From: Microbacterium cremeum
GTDB taxonomy: Bacteria > Actinomycetota > Actinomycetes > Actinomycetales > Microbacteriaceae
NCBI RefSeq assembly: GCF_015277855.1
Contig: NZ_CP063812.1
Span: forward strand, 1,364,001 to 1,428,000
DNA length: 64,000 bases
Reading direction: 5' to 3'
Position 1 is the stretch's first letter. Each line of letters begins with the position of its first letter. Of this stretch, positions 44,508-53,827 are shown piece after piece. The position numbers and the translations under genes were made by a program. The notes under the pieces were generated by a model. That model was given only the letters and a program-made list of their open reading frames with translations. It was not told the DNA's origin and made no database searches.

Positions 44508-45173
44508 TCAGGCGGGCTCGGCGATCCCGACGATGACGTCGGGGACGGCGGCGCCCTCGGCGAGCCGGTAGTTCGCACCCACGATGGCCAGGCGGCCGGC
44601 CGCCACGGCATCGCTGATCAGCTCGGACGAGTGCAGCAGCTCGGCCACGGTGTCGCGCAGGTGCTCGCGGCCGACCTCCTCGGCGTCGATCTCCTGCGCG
44701 GCCACGCCGTCGACGGTCGCGGCGCGCTGCACGCGACGGACCGCGGGGACGATGGGCGAGATCAGTCGCCAGATGTGCGGGGGCAGGGGAGCCGCTTCGG
44801 GGTCGGTGCTGTCGATCGCCGCCCGCACGGCGCCGCACTCGTCGTGGCCCAGCACGACGATCAGCGGCACTTCGAGGACGGCCACGGCGTACTCGAGGCT
44901 GCCGACGACGGAGTCCGAGATCACCTGTCCGGCGTTGCGGACGACGAAGAGGTCGCCCAGGCCCTTGTCGAAGATGATCTCGGCCGCCAGTCGCGAGTCG
45001 GAGCATCCGAACAGCGCGGCGCGCGGGCGCTGGCCGCCGGCGAGCTCGTGGCGACGGTCGACGTCCTGGCGCGGGTGGCGGGGTTCCCCGGCGATGAAGC
45101 GCGCGTTGCCGCGCTGCATCTCGCGCCACACCTTCGCGGGCGCCGCCTCCGGGCGGATCATCGGGTCGGTCAC
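44508..45173 (-). CDS. Beta-class carbonic anhydrase
   Basis: 221 aa zinc enzyme interconverting CO2 and bicarbonate. Zinc ligands Cys and Asp in LFGCSDSRLAAE, and His and Cys in VLGHDECGAV, are all present, with the RNAGQVISDSV loop between. It may supply bicarbonate for carboxylases such as PEP carboxylase, which is elsewhere in this window. GTG overlaps the DUF4245 stop by 4 nt. Confidence 0.95.
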   Translation of the reverse strand: MTDPMIRPEAAPAKVWREMQRGNARFIAGEPRHPRQDVDRRHELAGGQRPRAALFGCSDSRLAAEIIFDKGLGDLFVVRNAGQVISDSVVGSLEYAVAVLEVPLIVVLGHDECGAVRAAIDSTDPEAAPLPPHIWRLISPIVPAVRRVQRAATVDGVAAQEIDAEEVGREHLRDTVAELLHSSELISDAVAAGRLAIVGANYRLAEGAAVPDVIVGIAEPA

Positions 45174-45817
45174 TCGGCCTCCTCGCGTAGCGCGGTCACA
45201 TCGTCGGACACCGAGGCGGCGACCTCTTCGAGCACGTCGTCCTCGGCAGCACCGTAGATCAGGATCGTGTCGGGGCCCGCCGTCGTGGCGAGGGCGACCG
45301 AGATGTTGGCGGTGCGGGCGGGATCGAGCTCGTAGCGGTCCCACTCGACTCCGTCGATCGTGACGACGCTCTCGGGCGCGGCGCCCGACAGCACGCGTGC
45401 GGGCCAGGCTCCGTCGGCGTCGAACCCCTGGGCGACGCGGAGGAATCCGCGCTCATTCTCGTCGTCGGGCGCGTACACGATCGTCCACGTCCGCACCGAG
45501 CCGTCGCTCACGAGGCGCGCGCTGTTGACCATCCACTCGTCCGACATCGCGGGGGCGATGACGCGTCGCCCCTCGGCGTCGCCGATGCGCTCGGCGACCG
45601 CCGCGACGTCGATCGGCTCCCGTTCGGGCGGCGTTCCGCGGGGAACGGCGAAGATGATGACGGCGACGACGGCGAGCGTCACCAGGAGCGCGGCGACGAG
45701 ATTGCGCGTGTTCTGGCTCGAGCGGTAGACCCGTGAGGACTCGGCCTTGCGCGCGGCGGTCTCGTCGGGCGTCTCGGGACGACCGAGCTCGGCGACGACG
45801 CGGGGTCCCCGTGCCAT
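45170..45817 (-). CDS. DUF4245 membrane protein
   Basis: 215 aa: an N-terminal cytosolic stretch, one helix (about 40-62, LVAALLVTLAVVAVIIFAV) and an outside domain with NSARLVSDGSVRTWTIVY and GVEWDRYELDP typical of DUF4245. Function unknown. The ATG overlaps the xseB stop by one base (TGATG), and its own stop overlaps the carbonic anhydrase start. Confidence 0.88.
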   Translation of the reverse strand: MARGPRVVAELGRPETPDETAARKAESSRVYRSSQNTRNLVAALLVTLAVVAVIIFAVPRGTPPEREPIDVAAVAERIGDAEGRRVIAPAMSDEWMVNSARLVSDGSVRTWTIVYAPDDENERGFLRVAQGFDADGAWPARVLSGAAPESVVTIDGVEWDRYELDPARTANISVALATTAGPDTILIYGAAEDDVLEEVAASVSDDVTALREEAE

Positions 45818-46059
45818 CACGCCTCCGTGCTCCCGCCGGTCCCCGCCGACGCGCGGGCCGCTTCGAGCCGGCGCTTCGCGCCGAGGAGCCACTCCTCGCA
45901 CCGGGCCGCGAGCGCTTCGCCGCGCTCCCAGAGGGCGAGCGAGTGCTCGAGCGTCGGCGCGCCCTGTTCGAGCTCGGCGACGACGCGCACGAGCTCGTCG
46001 CGGGCCTGCTCGAACGAGAGAGCCGCGACGTCGGTGGCGGCGCCGCTGGACTCGGTCAT
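45817..46059 (-). CDS. xseB: Exodeoxyribonuclease VII small subunit
   Basis: 80 aa, the usual size. ALSFEQARDELVRVVAELEQ then LEHSLALWERGEALAARCEE are the two helices that pack on XseA. The -10-like TAAGAT (46067-46072) lies 7 nt before the ATG and its first three bases are the stop codon of xseA, so an internal leaderless promoter is possible. Confidence 0.93.
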   Translation of the reverse strand: MTESSGAATDVAALSFEQARDELVRVVAELEQGAPTLEHSLALWERGEALAARCEEWLLGAKRRLEAARASAGTGGSTEA

Positions 46060-46066
46060 ACGGAAT

Positions 46067-46072
46067 ATCTTA
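46067..46072 (-). promoter_or_regulatory. Possible internal -10 of xseB, overlapping the xseA stop
   Basis: TAAGAT on the minus strand, 7 nt before the xseB ATG; bases TAA are also the xseA stop. Confidence 0.4.
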
Positions 46073-47398
46073 GTTCGGGTTCCCGGCCGGCCCGCCCGGT
46101 GCCGTGTCCGGGCTCCCGGCCGCTCCGGTCTCGGCGACCTCGCCCTCGGAGCGCGCCGCGAACGAGCCGCGTCCGACGGTGACGACGACGGCGGTGGATG
46201 CCGGAGCCTGGGCCGCGTCGCGCACGATGACGCCGTCCTCGAGGTGCGCGATCGCGTACCCGCGGGCCAGCGTGGAGGCCGGCGACAGCGCGCGCAGCGT
46301 GGCGCGGAGCTCGGCGGTGCGCCGTGAGCCGGCCTCGAGCGTGCGCTCGATCCGGTCGCGTCCGCGCGCGGCGAGCAGCTCGACCTCGTGCGATCGCGTC
46401 GTGAGGAGCGTCTCGGGCGTGCGCAGCACCGGCCGCGAGCGCAGCTGCTCGAGCTGGGCGATGTCGTGGGTCACGCGCTGCGTCAGTCGCATGGTCAGAC
46501 GCGAGCGCAGCTGCGCCACGATGGCGCGCTGCTCCGCGACATCCGGAACCACCCGCTTGGCCGCGTCGGTCGGCGTCGACGCGCGCAGGTCGGCGACGTC
46601 GTCGAGCAGGGGGTGGTCGTTCTCGTGTCCGATCGCGCTGACGACGGGGGTGGAGGCGGCGGCCACGGCGCGCAGCAGACGCTCGTCGCTGAACCCGAGG
46701 AGGCTCTGGGGGTCGCCGCCGCCGCGCGCGATGATGATGACATCGACGTCGGGTGCGGCGTCCAGAGCCTTGAGGGCCGCGAGGGTCTCGGGCACGCACC
46801 GGTCGCCCTGCACGGCGGCGTGCTTGGTGCGGAATCTCACCTGCGGCCAGCGCAGCTCTGCGTTGCGGTGCACGTCCTTCTCGGCGTCCGAGTCGGCTCC
46901 GGTGATGAGGCCGATGACGTGCGGCAGGAACGGGAGGGGCTTCTTGCGGGCGGCGTCGAAGAGGCCCTCCGCGCGCAATTGCGCCCGCAGGCGCTCGAGG
47001 CGCTCGAGCTGATCGCCGAGCCCGACGTGCCGCATCGCCGACACGGCGAAGGTGAAGTCGCCGGTCTTGACGAAGAAGTCGGCCTTGACGCACGCGATGA
47101 CGTGGTCGCCGACCTTGAGGTCGGCCGGAAGCCGGTCCCGCGTCGACGACCAGATGCGGAAGGCGATGGTCGCGTCGGTCGAGAGGTCCTTGAGGCGGCC
47201 GAACACGTTGCCGCCGCGCAGGTTCCAGCTGGTGATCTCGCCCTCGACCCACACCGAGCCCCACGTCTGGATGAAGCCGCGGATCGTGTCGCCCAGTCTG
47301 GCGACGGACGTCGGCGCCTGCGAGGTGGAGTCGCGCGGCGCCACCGAGTCGGGCGGCGGCGGCTCGCCGGGGATCGCGGCAGGCTGGAAGGTCGTCAT
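46070..47398 (-). CDS. xseA: Exodeoxyribonuclease VII large subunit
   Basis: 442 aa. An N-terminal OB fold binds single-stranded DNA (SVWVEGEITSWNLRGGNVFG), then the nuclease domain (GLITGADSDAEKDV, IIIARGGGDPQSLLGFSDE, SAIGHENDHPLLDDVADLRA), a coiled coil, and a C-terminal segment ending SPASTLARGYAI plus a disordered tail. With XseB it degrades ssDNA. ATG 47398 follows GAGAGGACC. Confidence 0.96.
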   Translation of the reverse strand: MTTFQPAAIPGEPPPPDSVAPRDSTSQAPTSVARLGDTIRGFIQTWGSVWVEGEITSWNLRGGNVFGRLKDLSTDATIAFRIWSSTRDRLPADLKVGDHVIACVKADFFVKTGDFTFAVSAMRHVGLGDQLERLERLRAQLRAEGLFDAARKKPLPFLPHVIGLITGADSDAEKDVHRNAELRWPQVRFRTKHAAVQGDRCVPETLAALKALDAAPDVDVIIIARGGGDPQSLLGFSDERLLRAVAAASTPVVSAIGHENDHPLLDDVADLRASTPTDAAKRVVPDVAEQRAIVAQLRSRLTMRLTQRVTHDIAQLEQLRSRPVLRTPETLLTTRSHEVELLAARGRDRIERTLEAGSRRTAELRATLRALSPASTLARGYAIAHLEDGVIVRDAAQAPASTAVVVTVGRGSFAARSEGEVAETGAAGSPDTAPGGPAGNPN

Positions 47399-47470
47399 GC
47401 GGTCCTCTCGTGCCGGGCGGCTGCGGGCCGGCACCGGGCCGGCACCGGGCCGGCGTCCAGGGGCCGCCCG

Positions 47471-47476
47471 TAGAAT
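47471..47476 (+). promoter_or_regulatory. Leaderless -10 of ispH
   Basis: TAGAAT, 6 nt before GTG 47483. Confidence 0.65.
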
Positions 47477-47482
47477 CGACGG

Positions 47483-48559
47483 GTGAGCACCAGCACCCTG
47501 GGGACGACCCCCGTGAGCATGCCCGTCCCGCGCATCCCACGGCGGCGTCAACCGCTCCAGGATAACGCCGTGCCCGGACGCAAGAAGGTGCTGCTGGCCT
47601 CCCCGCGCGGATACTGCGCCGGCGTGGACCGCGCCGTCATCGCGGTCGAGAAGGCGCTCGAGCGCTTCGGGGCCCCGGTGTACGTGCGCAAGCAGATCGT
47701 GCACAACATCCACGTCGTCACCGAGCTCGAGGGCAAGGGCGCCGTCTTCGTCGACGAGGTCGACGAGGTGCCCGAGGGCGCGCACGTCGTGTTCAGCGCC
47801 CACGGGGTGTCACCGGCGGTCGTGGACGCGGCATCCGATCGCGGCCTGCGCGCCATCGACGCGACGTGCCCGCTCGTGACGAAGGTGCACCGCGAGGCCG
47901 TGAGGTTCGCGCGCGACGACTACGAGATCCTGCTCATCGGCCACGTCGGTCACGAGGAGGTCGAAGGCACCGCCGGCGAGGCGCCGGATCACGTCACGAT
48001 CGTCGGCTCGCCCGACGAGGCCGACACGATCGAGGTGCGCGACCCCTCGAAGGTCGTGTGGCTGTCGCAGACGACGCTCTCGGTCGACGAGACCATGGAG
48101 ACCGTGCGGCGCCTGCGCACCCGCTTCCCGCAGCTGCAGGATCCGCCCTCCGACGACATCTGCTACGCGACGCAGAACCGGCAGGTCGCGATCAAGAAGG
48201 TGGCCAAGGACGCCGAACTCGTGATCGTCGTCGGCTCGGCGAACTCGTCGAACAGCGTGCGCCTGGTCGAGGTCGCCTTGGAGCACGGCGCGAAGGCGGC
48301 GTACCGGGTCGACTACGCCGACGAGGTCGAGCAGGCCTGGCTCGAGGGCGTCGAGACCGTCGGGGTCACCAGCGGCGCCTCGGTGCCGGAGGTGCTCGTG
48401 CAGCAGGTGCTCGCCGACCTCGCCGCCGCCGGCTACCGCGATGTCGAAGAGGTGCGCACCGCCGAGGAGGACCTCATGTTCTCGCTCCCGAAGGAGCTGC
48501 GACAGGATGCCGCGGGCAAGCGCGACGGCCGGGCGCTGGGCGGGCGGAGCCGCTCGTGA
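47483..48559 (+). CDS. ispH: 4-hydroxy-3-methylbut-2-enyl diphosphate reductase
   Basis: 358 aa. Last step of the MEP isoprenoid route, giving IPP and DMAPP. The three cluster cysteines are in [22 protein letters not shown] and [10 protein letters not shown]; substrate-binding [18 protein letters not shown] and [10 protein letters not shown] are intact. About 30 extra N-terminal residues precede the core; an in-frame start nearer [10 protein letters not shown] cannot be excluded. Divergent from xseA, and it supplies substrate for UppS. Confidence 0.96.
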   Translation: MSTSTLGTTPVSMPVPRIPRRRQPLQDNAVPGRKKVLLASPRGYCAGVDRAVIAVEKALERFGAPVYVRKQIVHNIHVVTELEGKGAVFVDEVDEVPEGAHVVFSAHGVSPAVVDAASDRGLRAIDATCPLVTKVHREAVRFARDDYEILLIGHVGHEEVEGTAGEAPDHVTIVGSPDEADTIEVRDPSKVVWLSQTTLSVDETMETVRRLRTRFPQLQDPPSDDICYATQNRQVAIKKVAKDAELVIVVGSANSSNSVRLVEVALEHGAKAAYRVDYADEVEQAWLEGVETVGVTSGASVPEVLVQQVLADLAAAGYRDVEEVRTAEEDLMFSLPKELRQDAAGKRDGRALGGRSRS

Positions 48560-48711
48560 ACGACGCCGCGCACGATCCGGGCGCCCGTCCGCCCGGCGGC
48601 GAGGAGCCGCGTCCCCGGCCGCAGTACGGGGAGTACGCGACGCCCGAGGAGCAGCGCGCCCGCATCCGCCAGCCCGACGCGACGTACGCGCTGGAGACCG
48701 GACGCCGGTGA
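48556..48711 (+). pseudogene. N-terminal piece of a split DUF6264 gene
   Basis: 51 aa starting at GTG 48556, which overlaps the ispH stop. It contains RPQYGEYATPEEQRARIRQP, the conserved opening of DUF6264-type actinobacterial membrane proteins, but stops at TGA 48709-48711 before the membrane part. The next ORF carries that part in a different frame. One extra base (for example a third G at 48707-48708) would join them. It may be a real frameshift, a sequencing error, or two coupled proteins. Confidence 0.6.
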
Positions 48712-49142
48712 TGCCGGCCGCCGAGCCGGCCCCCGCACCTGCGGGACCGGCTGCCGGGGCGCCGCCCCGCCCGCGGACGGTCGACCGCATCGTGACCGTC
48801 GCGCTCCTGGCGTACGGCCTGTTCAACGTGCTGTCGTCGTTCACGGCGTTCCTCGACTACGGCGCCTACGCCGAGACGATGTTCGCGGTCCTGGGCGTCG
48901 ACGCCGAGCTCGCCGACCCGTCGGCCGGACGCCCGTGGGGGATCGCGGCCGCGGTCGTGCTCGCCGTGGGATGGGTCGCCACCGCGCTGGTGTCCTCGTG
49001 GAGCCTGCGTCGCGGCCGCCTCACGTGGTGGATCCCGCTCGTCGCGGGCATCGTCTTCACGTTCGCGGCGGGCATCATGATGGTCGTACCGCTCATGAAC
49101 GATCCCGCGGTGTGGGACGCCCTCGTCGGCAGTCTCCGCTGA
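48711..49142 (+). CDS. C-terminal membrane part of the split DUF6264 gene
   Basis: 143 aa: Pro/Ala-rich start, then RPRTVDRIVTVALLAYGLFN and three to four helices ending with MMVVPLMNDPAVWDALVGSL, the DUF6264 membrane domain. The ATG overlaps the TGA of the N-terminal piece by one base (TGATG), so re-initiation could make both pieces. Function of the family unknown. Confidence 0.65.
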   Translation: MPAAEPAPAPAGPAAGAPPRPRTVDRIVTVALLAYGLFNVLSSFTAFLDYGAYAETMFAVLGVDAELADPSAGRPWGIAAAVVLAVGWVATALVSSWSLRRGRLTWWIPLVAGIVFTFAAGIMMVVPLMNDPAVWDALVGSLR

Positions 49143-49254
49143 CCGGCCCCGCCTGTGCCCCGCGCGCAGACGGTCCATACTCGGATGACGGGACGGGCGC
49201 GGTGCGGGTGAACCCCACGGCACCGGGTCTCGTGTCTCCTGCGGGAGGTGACGG

Positions 49255-49806
49255 ATGCCGCGTCAAGCGCACGATCGCGACGACACCGCTGCTGCGCGCA
49301 CCAGCCCGCGCGACGCGGCCCGTCTCGCCGAGCTGTTCGACGCGCACGCGGCGCCGATCTGGCGCTACGCGGTGCACCTGACGGGCGATCGCGCCGGGGC
49401 CGACGACATCGTGCAGGAGACGCTGCTGCGGGCGTGGCGGACGCCGCGGATCCTGGAGCAGGACCCGGCTTCGACGCGATCCTGGATGTTCACCGTCGCC
49501 CGTCACCTGGTGATCGATGACGCCCGCAGCGCGCGGAGGCGGCGCGAGGTCGGAGTGGCGGACGTGCCGGAGCGGGCGACGACGGATGCCACCGACGCGC
49601 TCTTCGAGGCGCTCCTGGTCGAGGAGGCCCTCGCGGCCCTGTCGGCGGACCATCGCGCCGTCGTGGTGTGCGCGTACTACCGGGGCCTGTCGGTCGCCGA
49701 GATGGCGGCGGAGCTGGAGATCCCCGAGGGAACGGTGAAGTCCCGGCTGCACTACGGGCTTCGAGCCCTGCGCCTGGCGCTGCAGGAGAGGGGAGTGACG
49801 CGATGA
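49255..49806 (+). CDS. ECF sigma-70-family sigma factor
   Basis: 183 aa. Region 2 (LTGDRAGADDIVQETLLRAW, WMFTVARHLVIDDARS) and region 4 (LSADHRAVVVCAYYRGLSVA, IPEGTVKSRLHYGLRALR) with nothing between: a typical ECF factor. The downstream gene gives a zinc-finger anti-sigma factor. The stop overlaps that gene's ATG (ATGA). Strong GGAGGTGA ribosome site; no autoregulatory promoter could be identified. Confidence 0.93.
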   Translation: MPRQAHDRDDTAAARTSPRDAARLAELFDAHAAPIWRYAVHLTGDRAGADDIVQETLLRAWRTPRILEQDPASTRSWMFTVARHLVIDDARSARRRREVGVADVPERATTDATDALFEALLVEEALAALSADHRAVVVCAYYRGLSVAEMAAELEIPEGTVKSRLHYGLRALRLALQERGVTR

Positions 49807-50156
49807 ACCCGGGTCACGCCCGGTTCGCGGACTGGGAGGCGGCGTACCTCGTGGGGGCGCTGAGCCCCTCCGATCGCCGGCTGTTCGAAGAGCACCTCGA
49901 CGAGTGCGCGGCATGCCGCGACGCACTCGCCGAGCTGGCTCCGACGCTCGGGCTGCTCTCGCGCGTCTCGCCCGACCGTGCCGAGTCGCTGCTGCAGCGG
50001 CCGGAGGGCGCGGGCGATGTGGCAGCCGGCCCCGCGCCCGGCGCGCGCTCGGAGTTCGTCGCACGCGCGGCGGCGAGGCGCGCGAGGCCAGGACGGCGCG
50101 GCGACGGCGTGCGATGGAGTGGGGAGGCCTCCTTGCCGCGGCAGCGGCGGCCGTGA
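49803..50156 (+). CDS. Zinc-finger anti-sigma factor, N-terminal part (frameshifted)
   Basis: 117 aa as it stands. The first ~75 residues are a zf-HC2 anti-sigma domain: FADWEAAYLVGALSPSDRRL then the HxxxCxxC zinc site HLDECAACRD. After about residue 105 the frame runs into low-complexity RWSGEASLPRQRRP and stops. The membrane helix and outside domain expected next lie in the -1 frame. Adding one G to the GGGG run at 50121-50124 restores WSGGGLLAAAAAAV. Either a real loss of membrane anchoring or a homopolymer error. Confidence 0.8.
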   Translation: MNPGHARFADWEAAYLVGALSPSDRRLFEEHLDECAACRDALAELAPTLGLLSRVSPDRAESLLQRPEGAGDVAAGPAPGARSEFVARAAARRARPGRRGDGVRWSGEASLPRQRRP

Positions 50157-50542
50157 TCGCGATCGCGCTCACGGCGACCTCGGCGTTCGTGCCGGCGACG
50201 CGGTCGGAGCACGTCGTCGCGCTCGAGCCGGTCGCCGACGTGTCGCTGACTGCGACCGTCGCCCTCAGCGAGGCGGCGTGGGGGACGAGGCTCGAGATGG
50301 TGTGCCGGTACCCCGACGACGCCGCCTCGGAGGCGCCGCCGGAGGGCTGGTCATATGTCCTGGTCGTCACCGCCGACGACGGCACCACGAGCGAGCTGTC
50401 GACATGGCGGGCGCGACCCGGCAGCACCACGCGCCTCGACGCCGGAACGGCCCTGGACGCCGGCGACATCGCCGCCATCGAGGTGCGCAGCATCGAGGGC
50501 AGCCGCGTGCTGCTGCGGGGCGAGCCGGCGCCGGGAGGATGA
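50114..50542 (+). pseudogene. Membrane and extracytoplasmic part of the anti-sigma factor, other frame
   Basis: Open from ATG 50114 (142 aa): helix GLLAAAAAAVIAIALTATSA then an outside beta-rich domain ending LLRGEPAPGG. This is the expected C-terminal half of the anti-sigma factor encoded just upstream, displaced by one base. No ribosome site precedes the ATG, so independent translation is doubtful. Confidence 0.65.
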
Positions 50543-50566
50543 AGGGCCGAGGGGCGGCGGCGTGCG

Positions 50567-50572
50567 TAGGAT
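50567..50572 (+). promoter_or_regulatory. Leaderless -10 of the MOSC gene
   Basis: TAGGAT, 6 nt before ATG 50579. Confidence 0.6.
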
Positions 50573-50578
50573 GACGGG

Positions 50579-51127
50579 ATGCCTCGCCTCGTCGCCGTCT
50601 GCGCCGTCCGGCAGCTGCGCCCCGACGCCGGTGCCGTCGGCGTCACGGCGATCGACAAGGGACCCGTCGAGGGGGCGGTCCGAATCGGCGCGTACGGCGT
50701 CTACGCCGACGTGCAGGCCGATCGCAAGCACCACGGCGGTCTCGACAAGGCGCTGTACGCCTACGCCGCCGAAGACGCCGCGTACTGGGAGGGGCAACTG
50801 GCGCGTGCGCTGCCTCCCGGCTTCTTCGGCGAGAACCTGCGCACCGAGGGGCTCGACGTCAACGCCGCGCGCATCGGCGAGCGCTGGCGGATCGGGGACC
50901 GCGTCGAGGTCGAGGTCACGATGCCTCGGACGCCGTGCCAGACCTTCGCCCGCTGGGTCGGCGGCGACGACGAGCGCGGCTGGGTCCGCCGCTTCTCCGA
51001 CGAGCGCCGGCTGGGCCCGTACCTGCGTGTGGTCACGACGGGCCGCGTGAGGGCGGGCGACGAGATCGTCGTCGTGCATCGCCCGGATGACGCTCCGACG
51101 ATCCTGGACGTCTACCGCGGGCCGTGA
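50579..51127 (+). CDS. MOSC-domain protein (YiiM-like)
   Basis: 182 aa. A stand-alone MOSC domain with KHHGGLDKALYAYAAED, FGENLRTEGLDV and the molybdenum-cofactor cysteine in MPRTPCQTFARWVGG. YiiM-type proteins reduce N-hydroxylated bases or carry sulfurated cofactor. It converges on fbaA across a bidirectional terminator. Confidence 0.9.
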   Translation: MPRLVAVCAVRQLRPDAGAVGVTAIDKGPVEGAVRIGAYGVYADVQADRKHHGGLDKALYAYAAEDAAYWEGQLARALPPGFFGENLRTEGLDVNAARIGERWRIGDRVEVEVTMPRTPCQTFARWVGGDDERGWVRRFSDERRLGPYLRVVTTGRVRAGDEIVVVHRPDDAPTILDVYRGP

Positions 51128-51156
51128 GACCCGCCCGGCCGTGCCGGGCCGGCAAA

Positions 51157-51191
51157 GACGGATGCCTCGGCCGAGGGCCGAGGCATCCGTC
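51157..51191. terminator. Bidirectional terminator between the MOSC gene and fbaA
   Basis: Perfect 16-bp stem GACGGATGCCTCGGCC/GGCCGAGGCATCCGTC with loop GAG. It serves both convergent genes and its arms are head-to-head copies of CGGATGCC. Confidence 0.85.
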
Positions 51192-51202
51192 TGCGAATCG
51201 GG

Positions 51203-52234
<1,032 letters not shown>

Positions 52235-52293
52235 GGGGTACTCCCTGTTTCTGGTGTGGGCTCGACGCGGAGGTCGTAGCGCGCGTCACGAGA

Positions 52294-52299
52294 ACTCTA
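52294..52299 (-). promoter_or_regulatory. Putative -10 of fbaA
   Basis: TAGAGT on the minus strand; gives a leader of about 55 nt. The rest of the 215-bp gap to glpX shows no gene. Confidence 0.45.
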
Positions 52300-52437
52300 C
52301 CGAAGCGGTCCCGCGGCCATCGGCCGGCGCTGGCAGGGATCACGCGGGGAAACCCGAGTCCCTGTTCGATCGGAAAGAATCGAGATTCCTTCGCCGCAGA
52401 ACGCGTGAAATTCGGCAGGAGTGGACGGGAGCGTGGG

Positions 52438-52443
52438 TAGGCT
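52438..52443 (+). promoter_or_regulatory. Leaderless -10 of glpX
   Basis: TAGGCT, 6 nt before ATG 52450. Confidence 0.65.
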
Positions 52444-52449
52444 GACCGC

Positions 52450-53439
52450 ATGGTGAGCCTGACCGCGGACATGAGTCCCCTCCATCCCGACCGCAACCTC
52501 GCCCTGGAACTGGTGCGCGCGACCGAGGCCGCCGCCATCCGAGCCGTGCCGTACATCGGCCGGGGCGACAAGGAGGCCGCCGACGGCGCCGCCGTCGACG
52601 CCATGCGGGCGTTCTTCACCACCGTGAACTTCGACGGCACCATCGTGATCGGCGAGGGCGAGAAGGACGACGCCCCGATGCTGTACAACGGCGAGCGGGT
52701 CGGCAACGGCCGCGGACCGCAGGCCGACGTCGCCGTCGACCCCATCGACGGCACGTCCCTCACGGCAGCCGGGCGCAACAACGCCCTGTCGGTCATCGCG
52801 GTGTCGGATCACGGCACGATGCTCGACGCGTCGAGCATCTTCTACATGGACAAGCTCGTCACCGGGCCGGCGGGCGTGGGCGTCGTCGACATCCGCCTGC
52901 CCATCGGCGAGAACATCCGCCGCCTCGCGAAGGCCCTCGGCAAGCCGGTCGACGAGATCGTCGTGTCGGTCCTGCACCGTCCGCGCCACGAGCGCCTCAT
53001 CGAGGAGATCCGCGAAGCGGGCGCCGGCACGCGCCTCATGAGCGACGGCGATGTCGCCGGCGGCATCAACGCCGCCCGTCACAACGCGCGCACCGACATG
53101 TGCGTCGGCATCGGCGGGAGCCCCGAGGGCATCGTGACGGCGTGCGCGATCAAGGCGCTGGGAGGCCACATCCAGGGGCGGCTGTGGCCCCGGGACGACG
53201 ATGAGACGCAGCGGGGCATCGACGCGGGCCTGAAGCTCGACGGCTTCGTCTACGAGGCCGACGACCTCGTGAAGGGCAGCAACACGATCTTCGTCGCGAC
53301 CGGTGTGACCGACGGCGCGCTCGTGGCCGGAGTGCGCCGCGAGGGCGGGTATGTCTACACCGAGAGCGTCGTGCTGCGGGGGGCTTCGGGGACGCTGCGC
53401 CGCATCTCGTCGGAGCACCTCGTCTCGAAGTGGCTGTGA
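52450..53439 (+). CDS. glpX: Class II fructose-1,6-bisphosphatase
   Basis: 329 aa metal-dependent phosphatase of gluconeogenesis. Motifs VIGEGEKDDAPMLYNGE and ADVAVDPIDGTSLTA (metal ligands) and IGGSPEGIVTACAIKALGG. This is the only FBPase type in most actinobacteria. Leaderless ATG start. Confidence 0.97.
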   Translation: MVSLTADMSPLHPDRNLALELVRATEAAAIRAVPYIGRGDKEAADGAAVDAMRAFFTTVNFDGTIVIGEGEKDDAPMLYNGERVGNGRGPQADVAVDPIDGTSLTAAGRNNALSVIAVSDHGTMLDASSIFYMDKLVTGPAGVGVVDIRLPIGENIRRLAKALGKPVDEIVVSVLHRPRHERLIEEIREAGAGTRLMSDGDVAGGINAARHNARTDMCVGIGGSPEGIVTACAIKALGGHIQGRLWPRDDDETQRGIDAGLKLDGFVYEADDLVKGSNTIFVATGVTDGALVAGVRREGGYVYTESVVLRGASGTLRRISSEHLVSKWL

Positions 53440-53583
53440 TTCCCTGTCTGCCACGCTCGTGAGGCGGGTGGGGCGGATGTTGCCGTCGTGACGGTGTCGT
53501 GACCTCGAGCGGGCCCGCCTCTGGCAGAATCGACTCGCGTGTCGATTCAGATGCGAGAGTCGTACCCACGCGAGGAGTTGACG

Positions 53584-53799
53584 ATGCCCACCCAGCAGTC
53601 TGGCGATTCGCCGTCGCCTCAGACGGGCGCCCACGCGGTGGTCGCCAACGCGATCGACCCGGCGCGCCGCCCCGACGTGCTGCTGCGCGTGCGACGGGAC
53701 GAAGGCCACGAGATCAGCGCGTGGTGGATGATCGGCGCCTTCGTCGTCGTCTCCGCCGCGGTGATCCTCCTGCTGGGCTTCGTGCCCGGCGGCGCCTGA
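53584..53799 (+). CDS. Small membrane protein
   Basis: 71 aa with one C-terminal helix (about residues 46-67, WWMIGAFVVVSAAVILLLGF). ATG 53584 follows GAGGAG. A longer form from GTG 53539 (86 aa) is possible because CAGAAT lies 8 nt before that GTG, the leaderless pattern. No family recognised; the conserved-looking core is RRPDVLLRVRRDEGHEISAW. Confidence 0.65.
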   Translation: MPTQQSGDSPSPQTGAHAVVANAIDPARRPDVLLRVRRDEGHEISAWWMIGAFVVVSAAVILLLGFVPGGA

Positions 53800-53827
53800 T
53801 CCGCCGCGCGATCGTCCCGGCGGCGCG

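Noticed and set aside
41521..45129. 1202-codon open frame joining fumC and histidine kinase regions
   Set aside because: Only its kinase part is real; the upstream part is the wrong frame of fumC and carbonic anhydrase, so it is not a fusion protein.
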